Shown here: piece after piece, positions 7,963-14,115 of the stretch
Layout: each line of letters opens with the position of its first letter
Numbering within the stretch: position 1 is the first letter of the stretch
Source: a virus
Direction: 5' to 3' (one strand)
Virus record (IMG/VR): IMGVR_UViG_3300025853_000537
Coordinates: 1 to 27,053 of that record
Length of the DNA stretch: 27,053 nucleotides
Program-made: the position numbers and the translations under genes
The notes under the pieces: model-generated
What the model was told of the DNA's origin: nothing
Seen by the model: the letters and a program-made list of their open reading frames with translations, nothing else
Databases searched by the model: none

Positions 7963-8498
7963 TGAACGAATATTATACTTACGCTTACTTGCGTAAAGAT
8001 AGGACTCCCTATTATATTGGTAAAGGTAAAGAATATAGAGCATATTTTAAGTGTAAAGGTGAAATACAACCACCTAAAGATAAATCCAGAATAATCTTTC
8101 TAAAACAAAACCTAACTGAAGAAGAATCATTTAGGCACGAAATCTATATGATTGCTGTCCTTGGTAGAAAGGATTTGGGAACTGGTATTCTTCGCAACAG
8201 AACTAATGGTGGTGAAGGTGCTTCTGGTATTGTTATAAGTGAGGAAACTAGGAGAAAATTGAGTGAAATAAACAAAGGTAAAATCCTTACAGAAGAAACA
8301 AAAAGAAAGATGAGTGAATCAAAAAAAGGTAAAAATCATCCTACTTACAATAAAACAATCTCGCAAGAAACCAGACAAAAATTAAGTGAATCTCATAAAG
8401 GAGAAAAAAATCATTTTTATGGTAAAAAACATTCTCCAGAGACAAGAGAAAAAATGAAACTTGCTTGGAAGAAAAGAAAAAATGAAGAGAAAGTTTAG
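7962..8498 (+). CDS. GIY-YIG homing endonuclease with NUMOD3 repeats
   Basis: A 178-aa free-standing homing endonuclease. The nuclease domain (residues ~3-90) has the diverged GIY and YIG elements TYAYL (6-10) and YYIGKG (17-22), a basic residue in KEYRA, the metal-binding Glu in FRHEIY (E60), and TNGGEG (81-86). It is followed by NUMOD3-type DNA-binding repeats: SEETRRKLSEINKGK, TEETKRKMSESKKGK, SQETRQKLSESHKGE and SPETREKMKLAWKK. It sits just after nrdB, a common site for such genes in T4-like phages, and its target may lie in nrdA or nrdB (inference). No good ribosome site is seen; translation is likely controlled by the hairpin overlapping its ATG. The next gene overlaps its 3' end by 17 nt. 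Confidence 0.9.
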   Translation: MNEYYTYAYLRKDRTPYYIGKGKEYRAYFKCKGEIQPPKDKSRIIFLKQNLTEEESFRHEIYMIAVLGRKDLGTGILRNRTNGGEGASGIVISEETRRKLSEINKGKILTEETKRKMSESKKGKNHPTYNKTISQETRQKLSESHKGEKNHFYGKKHSPETREKMKLAWKKRKNEEKV

Positions 8499-8883
8499 AT
8501 TGTCATTACCAGAAGATGATTGTGTGGTTAAACTTCAAGAGTATTGTAAGTTTTCTCTTACTCTTTTAAAAGTACCTGTAGTATCTAAACCATTATGTAT
8601 TGATGCAAACTGTCATAATAATGTAAATCATTATGTAGAAACTTATGGTGGAGAAAAAATAAGTGGATATTATTTGATTACAGATATTAGTGATGAAAGA
8701 TATGGATGTGCAATATATCATAGTATTTGGAAAAATACTTATGGAGATATGGTGGATATAACACCTTTTGATGATAGGGAGTATAATATATTTTCTGTAT
8801 TGAATACAGATAAATATTATTCAGGAGTTCTTTTTGACGGTAAAAAATATATGATACTTAAACCAGGAAAAAATATAATCTGA
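8482..8883 (+). CDS. Small protein with possible Cys-His-Asp hydrolase-like motifs
   Basis: A 133-aa protein. ATG 8482 is chosen because it follows a purine-rich stretch inside the end of the endonuclease gene; the frame is open further up. The conserved-looking parts are C44-H-N-N-V followed by YVETYGGEKISGYYL, then AIYHSIW (H80), then GDMVDITPFD (D92). The order CHxNV...GG...GY, HxxW and DxTP recalls a scattered family of small bacterial and phage proteins and could form a Cys-His-Asp hydrolase triad. This is inference from motif spacing and not a firm assignment. It is coupled to the next gene by TGATG. Confidence 0.6.
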   Translation: MKRKFRLSLPEDDCVVKLQEYCKFSLTLLKVPVVSKPLCIDANCHNNVNHYVETYGGEKISGYYLITDISDERYGCAIYHSIWKNTYGDMVDITPFDDREYNIFSVLNTDKYYSGVLFDGKKYMILKPGKNII

Positions 8884-9035
8884 TGGAAGAAAATAAAACT
8901 ATCTGTAAAGGAAATTGTAAGTGCAACTGTGTAAAAACTGAAGATGCATTAGAGATGTATAGAGAAGCAGCAAAATCTGATGCTTTTCTATTTGGTGATT
9001 ATAATGGTTATGAAGCATATACCGAGGACTCCTAA
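8883..9035 (+). CDS. 50-aa cysteine-rich microprotein
   Basis: A short ORF starting by TGATG overlap with the gene before. The N terminus contains four clustered cysteines (CKGNCKCNC, residues 8-16), a likely metal-binding knuckle, and the remainder is an acidic, aromatic helix-like tail (ALEMYREAAKSD, FGDYNGYEAYTEDS). The 3' end lies inside the 5' arm of a rho-independent terminator. Coupling and terminator position support it as the last gene of the operon. Function unknown. Confidence 0.6.
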   Translation: MEENKTICKGNCKCNCVKTEDALEMYREAAKSDAFLFGDYNGYEAYTEDS

Positions 9036-9050
9036 GGGAGTCTTTTTTTT
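9027..9050 (+). terminator. Rho-independent terminator
   Basis: GACTCC (9027-9032), loop TAAG, GGAGTC (9037-9042), then eight T. The 5' arm overlaps the end of the 50-aa gene, and the next late promoter begins right at the T-run's end. Confidence 0.85.
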
Positions 9051-9058
9051 TATAAATA
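9051..9058 (+). promoter_or_regulatory. T4-type late promoter
   Basis: Exact TATAAATA 37 nt before the ATG at 9088, directly abutting the preceding terminator. Confidence 0.75.
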
Positions 9059-9087
9059 TTCTTATAAAGAGTTAATTAAGAATTACG

Positions 9088-10341
9088 ATGAGAGCTTTAT
9101 CGCAGTCCGAGTACGGAGAAATCAGAAGTTTGTATGAGAGTATCTATGCTCCTCAAGTAGATGAGGAACTAGAACTTTCTGATGAAGAGTTAGAAGATAT
9201 TGTAGAAGAAGTTGTTTCAGATCTTCTTGAAGAAGGATATGATATTGATGACATCGAAGAAGGTTTTAACGACTATATTGAAGAAGATTTTCAATTTTTA
9301 AATGAAGCAAGAGCAGCAAAAAAAGCACGTAAAGGTTCTAAGTCTTATGCTGAAGTAAAAGCAGAACAGGATGCTAAGGAAGCAGAAAGAAAAGCAAGAA
9401 AAGAAGCAAAGAAAAAACCAGCATCAACAGGAATGGGTGCTACAAAAACATCTACTCCATCTATTCCATCTACTAAAAAATCCCCAGAGAAAAAATCTAT
9501 TGCGAGTAGGTTAAAGGGAGCAGTTAAGAGAGTGGTTGGGGGTAAAAAGGGTGCGGAAAGAGTTACTGCTAGTGATCGTTACCAAAAATCCACAAGGATG
9601 TCTCCTGTAAGAGCGCAGAAAAATTCAAGGGTAACGATAGGGTCTGAAGATAAGAGAGACCTTGCAAAAAGAAAAGCAGAAAGAACCCAAAACAGAATTG
9701 ACAAAAAAATTAAAAGTGCTCAAGGAGATTCAAGTAAAAGTCTTAAAGCAAGAGTCTCAACGGGTGTTAAAAAAGCAACTGATACTGCAAAACGTGTTAA
9801 AGCAGGTGCTCAAATTGCTGGTATAATTGCAAAAGGAAGTGCTCAAAATGCACAAGATAGTGCTGTAAGAGCAAAACGTAGAGCAGAACTTGCTGGTAGT
9901 AAAGCAGTGACGGCAGTCAAGAATGCTCCTGGTAATATCAAAAAAGGAATTAAGAGTAGAATTGCTAGTGGATTACAGAAGGTTTCTGATAGGGCAGGTA
10001 GTGCTGCTAAGAGAATGTCTGAAGAGGTTGAGACATATGATGTAGTAGTCGAGTTCCTGTGCGACTACGGCATCGCAGAAGACCTCCAAGAGGCGGAATG
10101 GTTGATGGTCAATGAGATTGACTCTGAGGACATTGAGAACATTCTAGAGGCATACGGATCACCGAGACCAACTAACCTTCCTCTCTCTAGAGAAAGAATG
10201 ACTAGAAAAGTAGATGACTGGAAAGAAAATCCAAATAGAGACTTTGGTAAGAGAGGAACTGCTGCTAAAAATCTAAGGTCTAGAGCAAATGCAGTTGTAG
10301 GAACACAACGTCGTCAAGACACAGAAGTTGGATTGCGTTAG
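9088..10341 (+). CDS. Lys/Arg/Ala-rich virion-type protein with acidic ends
   Basis: A 417-aa protein in three zones. Residues 1-75 are strongly acidic with the start MRALSQSEYGEIRSLYESIY, a leader I recall from cyanophage structural proteins. Residues ~75-320 are very basic and Ala/Lys/Ser/Gly-rich (RKARKEAKKKPA, KSLKARVSTGVKKATDTAKR, ELAGSKAVTAVKNAPGNIKK), reminiscent of histone-H1-like or DNA-condensing tails. Residues ~320-417 hold an acidic module (VVVEFLCDYGIAEDLQEAEW, NEIDSEDIENILEAYG) followed by a basic Arg-rich end. It has its own late promoter and terminator, so it is a single-gene late unit. A virion role with DNA or scaffold contact is inference. Confidence 0.75.
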   Translation: MRALSQSEYGEIRSLYESIYAPQVDEELELSDEELEDIVEEVVSDLLEEGYDIDDIEEGFNDYIEEDFQFLNEARAAKKARKGSKSYAEVKAEQDAKEAERKARKEAKKKPASTGMGATKTSTPSIPSTKKSPEKKSIASRLKGAVKRVVGGKKGAERVTASDRYQKSTRMSPVRAQKNSRVTIGSEDKRDLAKRKAERTQNRIDKKIKSAQGDSSKSLKARVSTGVKKATDTAKRVKAGAQIAGIIAKGSAQNAQDSAVRAKRRAELAGSKAVTAVKNAPGNIKKGIKSRIASGLQKVSDRAGSAAKRMSEEVETYDVVVEFLCDYGIAEDLQEAEWLMVNEIDSEDIENILEAYGSPRPTNLPLSRERMTRKVDDWKENPNRDFGKRGTAAKNLRSRANAVVGTQRRQDTEVGLR

Positions 10342-10362
10342 AAAACTCACATAATACTCAAA

Positions 10363-10388
10363 GGGGGCTTGACAAGTCTCCTTTTTTT
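10363..10388 (+). terminator. Rho-independent terminator
   Basis: GGGGGCTTG (10363-10371) can pair with CAAGTCTCC (10373-10381) using two G-U pairs, with the innermost bases forming the loop; seven T follow. It shares the AGTCTCC-T core with other terminators here. Confidence 0.75.
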
Positions 10389-10397
10389 ATGTAGACT
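10369..10397 (+). promoter_or_regulatory. Possible early promoter overlapping a terminator
   Basis: TTGACA at 10369-10374 lies inside the terminator stem. With a 17-bp spacer it faces TAGACT at 10392-10397, a weak -10. It could give early expression of the SegE-like gene, but the -35 may be a by-product of the stem sequence. Confidence 0.3.
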
Positions 10398-10415
10398 AGG
10401 TTTGTCCCCGTTAAA

Positions 10416-10423
10416 GATAAATA
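10416..10423 (+). promoter_or_regulatory. T4-type late promoter (one-base variant)
   Basis: GATAAATA, 30 nt before the ATG at 10446. It differs from the consensus only in the first base and has the same spacing as the exact copies. Confidence 0.55.
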
Positions 10424-10445
10424 ATAGCTCATTGAATTCTATAAG

Positions 10446-10895
10446 ATGAGTTATGAGAATTCTTGGATATACAATAATGAACCTTTTGAGTCTGATGCTA
10501 TTGGGAATTACTTTGGTTTTGTTTACTGTATTACCAATAAGACCACCGGTAGAAAATACCTTGGAAGGAAATACTTTTGGTCATTCAGAACTCCACCAGG
10601 AAAAAAGAGAAAAGTAAAACAAGAATCTGATTGGAAGAAATATTATGGTTCTTGTCCTGAGTTAAAGGAAGATATAAAAAGATACGGCAAAGAGTTCTTC
10701 AGTAGAGTAATACTAAGTCTTCATGAGAAGAAGGGAGACTGTAACTTTGAGGAGACCAAGCAGTTGTTTCTAAATAATGTGCTATCAGAGGCACTTGACA
10801 ACGGAGCACCAGCATACTATAATAGCAACATTCTCGGCCGTTACATGCGGAAAGATTATGGAAATTTTGGAAAAGACTCTACAGGTGACTCATGA
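10446..10895 (+). CDS. SegE-like GIY-YIG endonuclease
   Basis: A 149-aa protein with the SegE-type GIY-YIG layout: SWIYNNEPF at the N terminus, then FGFVYCITNKTTGRKYLGRK (residues ~23-42, holding the diverged GIY and YIG elements), a basic SFRTPPGKKRKVK loop, SDWKKYYGSCPELKEDIKRY, the Phe/Arg helix KEFFSRVILSL, and NFEETKQLFLNN with the likely catalytic Glu. It ends AYYNSNILGRYMRKDYGNFG. The family is found in T4 and many relatives, as homing enzymes or resident nucleases. It has no NUMOD repeats. The start codon lies in the loop of a 7-bp inverted repeat (10434-10462). It overlaps the next ORF. Confidence 0.8.
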   Translation: MSYENSWIYNNEPFESDAIGNYFGFVYCITNKTTGRKYLGRKYFWSFRTPPGKKRKVKQESDWKKYYGSCPELKEDIKRYGKEFFSRVILSLHEKKGDCNFEETKQLFLNNVLSEALDNGAPAYYNSNILGRYMRKDYGNFGKDSTGDS

Positions 10896-11061
10896 CTGGG
10901 CAGTTGACAGAATGCACATTCTGTGTGACATGAAGAAGGATGATGTGCTAAAATCTGTAGAAGATGCTCATGCGATTCAGTCAGAGTTTGCCGAATGGTT
11001 AGACCCTAATCTTGAGGATCATGAAATTTACTCACTCGAATATCTTGGAGACAATGTTTAA
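10858..11061 (+). CDS. Small acidic phage protein
   Basis: A 67-aa helical, acidic protein if ATG 10858 is used (MEILEKTLQVTHDWAVDRMH); ATG 10912 would give 49 aa and the frame is open further up to 10777. The middle (DMKKDDVLKSVEDAHAIQSE) and tail (FAEWLDPNLEDHEIYSLEYL) look like a compact soluble protein. It overlaps the SegE-like gene at its 5' end and the lysozyme gene by 8 nt at its 3' end. Unknown function; start uncertain. Confidence 0.5.
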   Translation: MEILEKTLQVTHDWAVDRMHILCDMKKDDVLKSVEDAHAIQSEFAEWLDPNLEDHEIYSLEYLGDNV

Positions 11062-11638
11062 ATCACTTTTTGGAATTGGACTTCTTGCAAGTGTAGTTGC
11101 AATCCCTTCCCCAGAACCTGATCAAATCAAAGTGACACAGGAACCAGAACCTGTAGAAGAAATTCTTATAGAGGAAGAGACTTGGAAGTGTCCTAGTTGT
11201 ACTCCTAATGAGCAAGTTGTTTTAGCAGCATTACAAGAGCACACAAAGATCTCTGATCGTAATGCACTTGCAACAATCATGGGAAACATTCAACAGGAAT
11301 CTAAGTTCATTGCTAACATTTGTGAGGGTGGTGCTCGTGTTACTTATGAGAACTGTTTGAGAGGTGGTTATGGATTGATTCAGTGGACTTCTATCAATCG
11401 TTATAGAGGACTTGGAAACTTTGCAGTGAAGTATGATTGCAATCCAAGTGAATTAGATTGCCAAGTTCGTTGGATGATTAATGAACCTATCTTTCAACGT
11501 GTTCTTCCACAATTTGAGGGTGGTGGACAAACAGTATCTTATTACATGAGACCTGCATACTACTGGTTAGGATGGGGAATCAAAGGTAATAGAGAACTTT
11601 ATGCATATGATTACACTAAGAAAATGGTATGGGCATGA
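11054..11638 (+). CDS. Tail-lysozyme-type peptidoglycan hydrolase with N-terminal signal
   Basis: A 194-aa protein. ATG 11054 has GGAG 4 nt upstream and overlaps the previous stop. Residues 1-17 (MFKSLFGIGLLASVVAI) form a hydrophobic signal or anchor, followed by a Pro/Glu linker. The domain at ~45-194 matches the phage tail lysozyme (Phage_lysozyme2) family: LATIMGNIQQESKF with probable catalytic E82, and GGYGLIQWTSINRYRGL. Six cysteines fit an exported, disulphide-containing enzyme. It could be an endolysin using host export or a virion lysozyme; the signal and the neighbouring holin-like gene favour a lysis role, but this is inference. Confidence 0.8.
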   Translation: MFKSLFGIGLLASVVAIPSPEPDQIKVTQEPEPVEEILIEEETWKCPSCTPNEQVVLAALQEHTKISDRNALATIMGNIQQESKFIANICEGGARVTYENCLRGGYGLIQWTSINRYRGLGNFAVKYDCNPSELDCQVRWMINEPIFQRVLPQFEGGGQTVSYYMRPAYYWLGWGIKGNRELYAYDYTKKMVWA

Positions 11639-11985
11639 CTTTAGATTTAATTGACAACTTAGAAGCATCATTATTTGAATGTGGTCCTGGATACTTCACT
11701 CAAGGATATGGTTCTTTTGTAGGGGTTCTTGCTCCGAAGTATTTGGAAGATGATTCTTGGTTTGGTCCGGCAGTCTTATCTGATCGTCAAATGACTATCA
11801 AAGAAGCATATGAACATGCAGTATCTGATGGACAACTATTGTATGAAGATGATACAATAGAACCAAAAAATATTCATGAGGTGATTTATAATATTGCTAC
11901 TAATAGTGGTAAAACTACAACACAACTGAATCCGATTGGTGTTGGTGGTTGGCAATCTGGGACTGGTTGGGAGCAGTTTAGGTGA
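11635..11985 (+). CDS. Unknown soluble phage protein
   Basis: A 116-aa protein starting at the ATG that overlaps the lysozyme stop (ATGA). It has FECGPGYFTQGYGSFVGVLAP, an acidic middle (EHAVSDGQLLYEDDTIEP) and a Gly/Trp-rich end (GVGGWQSGTGWEQF). No signal peptide, membrane segment or recognised catalytic motif. It lies in a tight lysis-type operon (lysozyme, this gene, a 69-aa gene, a secreted HExxH protein) with stop/start overlaps throughout. Confidence 0.65.
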   Translation: MTLDLIDNLEASLFECGPGYFTQGYGSFVGVLAPKYLEDDSWFGPAVLSDRQMTIKEAYEHAVSDGQLLYEDDTIEPKNIHEVIYNIATNSGKTTTQLNPIGVGGWQSGTGWEQFR

Positions 11986-12191
11986 TTGAAGATTGGCGTT
12001 ACAGTGAAAATAAGTTAAAACTTCGTGAGTCGGCACTTAAAGTTCTTCTTACTAAATATGGTAGTCAACTAAAAGAATCATTACCCGAATACACTAATCA
12101 ATCAATGTATGAATGTGCTCATGATTGGGTATCTCAAGGTAATGTAAATACTAATGGTATTATTAAATATTTTGAGGCATATTATACATGA
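11982..12191 (+). CDS. Small phage protein, GTG start
   Basis: A 69-aa helical protein starting at GTG 11982, which overlaps the previous stop (GTGA). Begins (M)IEDWRYSENKLKLRE, continues with LKVLLTKYGSQLKESLPEY and ends in VNTNGIIKYFEAYYT. No known motif. Its stop overlaps the start of the HExxH gene (ATGA). Confidence 0.6.
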   Translation: MIEDWRYSENKLKLRESALKVLLTKYGSQLKESLPEYTNQSMYECAHDWVSQGNVNTNGIIKYFEAYYT

Positions 12192-12859
12192 AAAAACTTT
12201 TACTATCTCTTCTTGGATGTGCTGCACTAGCAGGAACAGCATATGCAGGAGATGAAAAAATAACTAAAGGATACTATACTAATGATTCTTTGGGTTGCAT
12301 GATCTTACGGGAATGCACCGATAATGTTCAAAGAATCAAAAGTATCAAAGACATTCAAGATAATTATCCCAACTCTGATTATTCTGCTGTTGCTATTGAG
12401 TTTAATGAGATGTTGGACTCCCTTGATAAGATCGGAGTTATGGTTTTTCTAGGAGATCAGAAATATTTTCCTGTAGGTAATCGTGGTGTTTATCATACCG
12501 TAAGTAATAACTTCTTTCTGAATGATGCATTCATGGGTAGACAATCTACATTAATGAGTGTGGTTAGACATGAAGGATGGCACGTAGCACAAGATTGTAT
12601 GGCAGGAACAATTGATAATTCAATGATTGCTATTATTCTTCCTGAAGATAATGTTCCTTTTATTTGGAAAGAAATGGCAGAAAGAACTTATCCAAAAACT
12701 GCTGTTCCGTGGGAAGCAGAAGCATCATGGGCAGGTAGAACTGAAGGAATGACTGCGGATGCTCTTGCAGCATGTTCTACTGGTAAGATGTGGGAGATTT
12801 ATGAACCCACTCCATTAACAAGAAAATACTTGGTTGATGAAGGGTATATTACTAAATAG
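12188..12859 (+). CDS. Secreted HExxH protein, putative zinc metallopeptidase
   Basis: A 223-aa protein with a clear signal peptide (MKKLLLSLLGCAALAGTAYA, cleavage after residue 20). Residues 128-132 are HEGWH in VVRHEGWHVAQDC, the HExxH zinc-binding and catalytic signature, and PWEAEASWAGR (174-184) offers Glu176/Glu178 as possible third ligands, as in gluzincins. Cysteines at 37, 43, 137 and near the C terminus may form disulphides. It follows the lysozyme operon directly, so it probably acts in the periplasm, possibly on the cell envelope during lysis or entry. Substrate is unknown; I recall related genes in other cyanophages without an assigned role. Confidence 0.7.
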   Translation: MKKLLLSLLGCAALAGTAYAGDEKITKGYYTNDSLGCMILRECTDNVQRIKSIKDIQDNYPNSDYSAVAIEFNEMLDSLDKIGVMVFLGDQKYFPVGNRGVYHTVSNNFFLNDAFMGRQSTLMSVVRHEGWHVAQDCMAGTIDNSMIAIILPEDNVPFIWKEMAERTYPKTAVPWEAEASWAGRTEGMTADALAACSTGKMWEIYEPTPLTRKYLVDEGYITK

Positions 12860-12861
12860 TA

Positions 12862-13194
12862 ATGATCAAAACTATCAGATCAATGCTTCCAAAAAAGAAG
12901 AAAGATCATGATGATGATGGATTCCATTGGCATGAAGAAGGAATTTCAAGTTTGGTTAGATTAATTGTATTGATATGGACTGGTGCAATCTTAACTTTAA
13001 ACTATGTTTCAATTCCAGGAATACCTCAGCAAAAAATTGACCCTACTTTTATTGCCAGTGTTTTTACTGGTACATTAGCAACCTTTGGTGTAACACCATC
13101 AAAGTCTAATGGAAATGGTGGGGGAACACAAAAAACAACGGTAACAGTTCCTGTTCCTAAACCAAAAGATGAAGAGGAGAAAAAAACTACATGA
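12862..13194 (+). CDS. Two-TM small membrane protein, holin candidate
   Basis: A 110-aa protein. The N terminus is very charged (PKKKKDHDDDGFHWHEE), then two hydrophobic segments (SLVRLIVLIWTGAILTLNYV around 30-50; PTFIASVFTGTLATFGV around 61-77), then a Gly-rich linker and a Pro/Lys/Glu-rich C terminus. Size, two TM helices, charged ends and location just after the lysozyme and HExxH genes fit a holin or another lysis-membrane factor, but no sequence motif proves it. The last four bases overlap the next start (ATGA). Confidence 0.6.
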   Translation: MIKTIRSMLPKKKKDHDDDGFHWHEEGISSLVRLIVLIWTGAILTLNYVSIPGIPQQKIDPTFIASVFTGTLATFGVTPSKSNGNGGGTQKTTVTVPVPKPKDEEEKKTT

Positions 13195-13493
13195 AGTTTG
13201 AGTCTCAATGGGGTGGTGAAGATACTTGGTATACAAAGTTCAAAAGATGGGCAAATAAAAAAAACCCTATTGTTCGTCATCTTGCATTAGGGTTTATTGA
13301 ATGGTTGTGGTTGAAATGGATGGAGGGTAAAGTCCGAATGGAAATGGCATCTGTCGATAAGCAGGCAGAAGACATTGTAGAAATGTGGGAAAATGAAGAT
13401 AAACCAATTATAAAATCAACACCATCTAAAGTAGAAGGACTAGATATTATAAGTATATCTACTACTGATGAAACTGATTCTTCGTCCACTTGA
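13191..13493 (+). CDS. Small amphipathic phage protein
   Basis: A 100-aa protein with a Trp-rich N-terminal half (FESQWGGEDTWYTKFKRWAN, HLALGFIEWLWLKWMEGKV), likely an amphipathic membrane-surface helix, and an acidic Ser/Thr-rich C-terminal tail (DIISISTTDETDSSST). It starts by ATGA overlap with the holin-like gene. Its tail overlaps the next microprotein gene by 26 nt. Unknown function. Confidence 0.6.
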   Translation: MKFESQWGGEDTWYTKFKRWANKKNPIVRHLALGFIEWLWLKWMEGKVRMEMASVDKQAEDIVEMWENEDKPIIKSTPSKVEGLDIISISTTDETDSSST

Positions 13494-13617
13494 TAACGTA
13501 AATGATCCTGTGTGGTCAGTGATCTTTATGGTATTTCTTTCTGTTTGCATGGCGGGTTATGCTATCTACTATATATTAGGTGTTGATGAGAGGGAAGAAG
13601 AGCACAAGGAACTTTGA
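13468..13617 (+). CDS. 49-aa single-TM microprotein
   Basis: ATG 13468 lies within the end of the previous gene in another frame. The peptide has a short polar N terminus (MKLILRPLDNVNDP), one transmembrane helix (VWSVIFMVFLSVCMAGYAIY, residues ~15-35) and an acidic cytoplasmic-type tail (DEREEEHKEL). The clean TM-plus-charged-tail pattern, and the way it fills the space between neighbours, support it as a real gene. Function unknown. Confidence 0.55.
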   Translation: MKLILRPLDNVNDPVWSVIFMVFLSVCMAGYAIYYILGVDEREEEHKEL

Positions 13618-13624
13618 TAGAGTG

Positions 13625-13711
13625 ATGAGTACTTTATTTGTATTTGGATTTATAACTTTATTGACATATACCCTACATATTACATGGCCTATAACAAAAG
13701 GTAAGAACTAA
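13625..13711 (+). CDS. 28-aa single-TM microprotein
   Basis: MSTLFVFGFITLLTYTLHIT followed by WPITKGKN: one hydrophobic helix with a basic end. It lies 7 nt after the previous stop, and the next start follows its stop by 1 nt. Not similar to PetN, PetG or PsbM, which I compared from memory. Short length limits confidence. Confidence 0.4.
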   Translation: MSTLFVFGFITLLTYTLHITWPITKGKN

Positions 13712-13712
13712 A

Positions 13713-13955
13713 ATGCAAAAAGTAATTAACGGAATCGCATTACTTTCGGGATTAGTATCACTTTCAATAGTTAGTGCAGGAGCATACCTTTATATGAATA
13801 AGGATGCTCTCATTGAGGATGCCAGAGTAAAGGCAACAGAAGCAGTTACTGAAGCAATTACAGAGGCACTTCCTGGTATGGTTGAAGGTCTTATGCCAGA
13901 GATGCCAGAAGTTCCTGAACTACCAGCACAAACTGGTGGTGTATTGCCTTTCTAA
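13713..13955 (+). CDS. N-terminally anchored small protein with Pro/Glu tail
   Basis: An 80-aa protein with a TM helix or uncleaved signal at the N terminus (INGIALLSGLVSLSIVSAGA, residues ~5-24), an amphipathic Ala/Glu-rich helix (VKATEAVTEAITEALPGM) and a proline-rich end (MPEMPEVPELPAQTGG). It probably sits in the inner membrane with the tail outside. Fourth in a series of small membrane genes; function unknown. Confidence 0.65.
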   Translation: MQKVINGIALLSGLVSLSIVSAGAYLYMNKDALIEDARVKATEAVTEAITEALPGMVEGLMPEMPEVPELPAQTGGVLPF

Positions 13956-14004
13956 AAAATTTATGAGAAGTGTTAAATAGTAAAGATGTTTTATTATTTA
14001 AAAA

Positions 14005-14115
14005 ATGGATAGATCAGTCCCAGCAAAAAAGAAAAGGGATAATCAAGATAAATTTTTCCTGTATGTAATTTTCTTTCATTTTTTTACAGCAGTTTCAAAT
14101 ATCTTTAAAGACTAA
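14005..14115 (+). CDS. 36-aa basic/hydrophobic microprotein
   Basis: MDRSVPAKKKRDNQDKFFLY followed by VIFFHFFTAVSNIFKD: a basic leader then an aromatic hydrophobic helix. Its TAA overlaps the next ATG (TAATG), a coupling arrangement common in this genome, which supports it as a genuine gene. Function unknown. Confidence 0.5.
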   Translation: MDRSVPAKKKRDNQDKFFLYVIFFHFFTAVSNIFKD

